A stretch of DNA of 64,000 nt from Pseudomonadota bacterium (GTDB taxonomy: Bacteria > Desulfobacterota > Desulfobulbia > Desulfobulbales > JAGXFP01): NCBI GenBank assembly GCA_018814305.1, contig JAHJAA010000045.1:200346-264345 (forward strand). Direction: 5' to 3'. Both the position numbers and the translations under genes were made by a program. This document shows, in pieces, positions 62,728-64,000 of the stretch (position 1 is the stretch's first letter; each line of letters opens with the position of its first letter). The notes beneath the pieces were generated by a model, which was given only the letters and a program-made list of their open reading frames with translations, had not been told where the DNA came from and ran no database searches.

Positions 62728-63933
62728 GTGCTCCATGACAAACAAATCATCCTCGGCATCAGTGGCGGCATTTCTGCGTACAAGGTAACCGACTGGGTCA
62801 GAGAAATCCAACGGGAGGGCGCCGAAGTCCAGGTGGTGATGACTTCAAATGCCAGCCAATTCGTCGCCCCCCTCACTCTGGCCGCCCTTTCCGGCAAACG
62901 CGTATACGACACGATGTTCGATCCCGTTGACGCAGAACAAATCCACCATATCAACCTGTTGCGCAACGCCGACCTGATTCTGATCGCCCCGGCCACGGCC
63001 CAGACAATTGCTCGCCTGGCCCACGGTATGGCCGATGATCTTCTGGCCGCCATGACCCTGGCCGCCGATCTGCCGGTGATTGTCTGTCCGGCGATGAACA
63101 GCAAAATGTTTACCCATCCTGCCACCCAGAACAACCTGGAACAACTTCGTTCTTACGGATACAAAGTGATAGAACCAGACTCCGGGGACCTGGCCTGCCG
63201 GGAGGAAGGCCCAGGACGTCTCCCCGAATGGTCCACCGTCCGTGAAGTCGTGCTCCAAACCCTCAGCCGTCAAGACCTTGCCGGCCATACGGTATTGATT
63301 ACCGCCGGCCCTACCCGCGAGCCCATCGATCCGGTCCGTTACCTGAGCAACCGCTCCAGCGGCAAGATGGGTTATGCTTTGGCCCGGACTGCCCTCCGCC
63401 GGGGGGCAAAGGTTATCTTGGTCAGCGGTCCCACCAGCCTGCCGCCTCCGCCTGGGGTTGAATTCATCTCCGTGATCTCGGCCGAACAAATGGCCGAGGC
63501 GGTCCTGAGCCGCTCCACCAATGTATCGGTTATCGTCAAGGCGGCCGCTGTTGCTGATTTCAGACCGAGCGAATCTCTAGGCCAAAAAATTAAAAAAGGC
63601 CAGACAGACCGGCAGCTCAAGCTGACCGCTACCCGCGATATCCTGAAGATTCTAGGGGAACAGAAAAAAGAATCGGGGAAATTCCCCCTGCTTATTGGTT
63701 TTGCGGCAGAAAGTGAGGATCTATTGGCCGAAGGACGACGTAAACTTCATGAAAAGAATCTGGATCTTCTCGCTGCCAATGACATTACGAGCATAGATGC
63801 GGGATTTGACGTGGACACCAATCGGGTAGTCCTGCTTGATCGGGATGACGGGGAAGAACATCTCCCCCTGGCCCCCAAAGAGCAGATCGCCGACCTGATC
63901 TGGAATCGGGTCAGCAAAATTCTCGATAAATAA
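62728..63933 (+). CDS. coaBC: Bifunctional phosphopantothenoylcysteine decarboxylase / phosphopantothenate-cysteine ligase
   Basis: Carries out two steps of coenzyme A synthesis, relevant here because acetyl-CoA is the pathway product of the window. It has 401 residues. The N-terminal flavoprotein CoaC has GISGGISAYK, the Asn-containing PAMNSKMF and a conserved His loop. The C-terminal CoaB has TAGPTREPIDPVRYLSNRSSGKMG and the late KAAAVADFRP. The start is GTG at 62728 with GGAGATC upstream. It ends 67 bp before the window edge. Confidence 0.95.
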   Translation: MLHDKQIILGISGGISAYKVTDWVREIQREGAEVQVVMTSNASQFVAPLTLAALSGKRVYDTMFDPVDAEQIHHINLLRNADLILIAPATAQTIARLAHGMADDLLAAMTLAADLPVIVCPAMNSKMFTHPATQNNLEQLRSYGYKVIEPDSGDLACREEGPGRLPEWSTVREVVLQTLSRQDLAGHTVLITAGPTREPIDPVRYLSNRSSGKMGYALARTALRRGAKVILVSGPTSLPPPPGVEFISVISAEQMAEAVLSRSTNVSVIVKAAAVADFRPSESLGQKIKKGQTDRQLKLTATRDILKILGEQKKESGKFPLLIGFAAESEDLLAEGRRKLHEKNLDLLAANDITSIDAGFDVDTNRVVLLDRDDGEEHLPLAPKEQIADLIWNRVSKILDK

Positions 63934-64000
63934 CCCTGGGACACCCCGTATGGGGCACAAAGAAATTGTTTCATGCACGGTAACTATCCATTCCGGCGGG
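63934..64000. other. Short non-coding tail of the window
   Basis: 67 bp after coaBC with a short stem CCCCGTATGGGG. Nothing further can be assigned. Confidence 0.3.

Noticed and set aside
1-64000. CRISPR arrays, prophage genes, integrases, IS transposases and rRNA
   Set aside because: None was seen in translated frames or as regular repeats; the window looks like core chromosome with a few decayed spots.

Overview
The window reads as chromosome of a strictly anaerobic, autotrophy-capable Desulfobacterota bacterium, probably Desulfobulbales-like. The order-level guess is inference. The evidence is a reductive acetyl-CoA (Wood-Ljungdahl) gene set, a full-length NifU with NifS, a cysteine-rich CooS-type CO dehydrogenase and a genuine UGA-coded selenoprotein. 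No integrase, IS element, CRISPR array, rRNA or convincing tRNA was seen.

Layout. (1) 1-9164, minus strand: folD > cooS > metF-acsD fusion > acsB > acsC (cut by the window edge), a near-complete carbonyl branch and part of the methyl branch of the Wood-Ljungdahl pathway. A 16-bp perfect palindrome lies in the leader, between candidate -35 and -10 boxes. (2) 9622-18990, minus: a PilB/GspE ATPase with a C-terminal cyclic-nucleotide-binding domain, fhs (which completes formate activation), thyX, nifS-nifU and uvrC. (3) 19175-28223: an envelope cluster built around NosL, a TlpA-like lipoprotein, two MacB/Lol-type ABC modules and a secreted mono-heme protein. The genes diverge from about 25.5 kb. 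(4) 28336-31303: an NtrC-type two-component system. (5) 31609-37426, plus: OmpA-like protein, MBL hydrolase, a sulfatase-fold protein with altered active-site residues, GNAT acetyltransferase and M20 peptidase. (6) 37665-40440, minus: an RNA-metabolism group (RRM protein, DeaD-type helicase, a 58-residue basic protein with a TTG start, cold-shock protein). The csp leader holds three hairpins, one of them terminator-like. (7) 40834-49780: ABC-F ATPase, hemerythrin, YaeQ, VF530, an RNase H-like protein, a PKD/SGNH-like lipoprotein, YhcH and a COG2509 flavoprotein, with some gene-poor and probably decayed DNA. (8) 50148-53283, plus: xseB-ispA-dxs behind a good sigma-70 promoter. (9) 53581-64000: OmpH/Skp, Pal, glucan phosphorylase, a SelW-like selenoprotein hidden by an in-frame TGA, an FHA-adenylate cyclase, YggS, TatD, nitroreductase, a lipoprotein and CoaBC.

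How the genes fit together. Fhs, FolD and MetF would reduce formate to methyl-tetrahydrofolate. AcsC/AcsD (the corrinoid protein) would carry the methyl group to AcsB, where it joins CO from CooS to make acetyl-CoA. ThyX draws on the same methylene-folate pool, and NifS/NifU can supply Fe-S clusters for these enzymes. The cAMP-type cyclase at 58.7 kb and the cNMP-binding PilB at 9.6 kb could form a second-messenger link, which is speculation. The best candidates for little-described biology are the MetF-AcsD fusion with an internal start, the NosL/TlpA/ABC/heme cluster, the PilB-cNMP fusion, the csp leader and the SelW-like gene with its SECIS-like hairpin.
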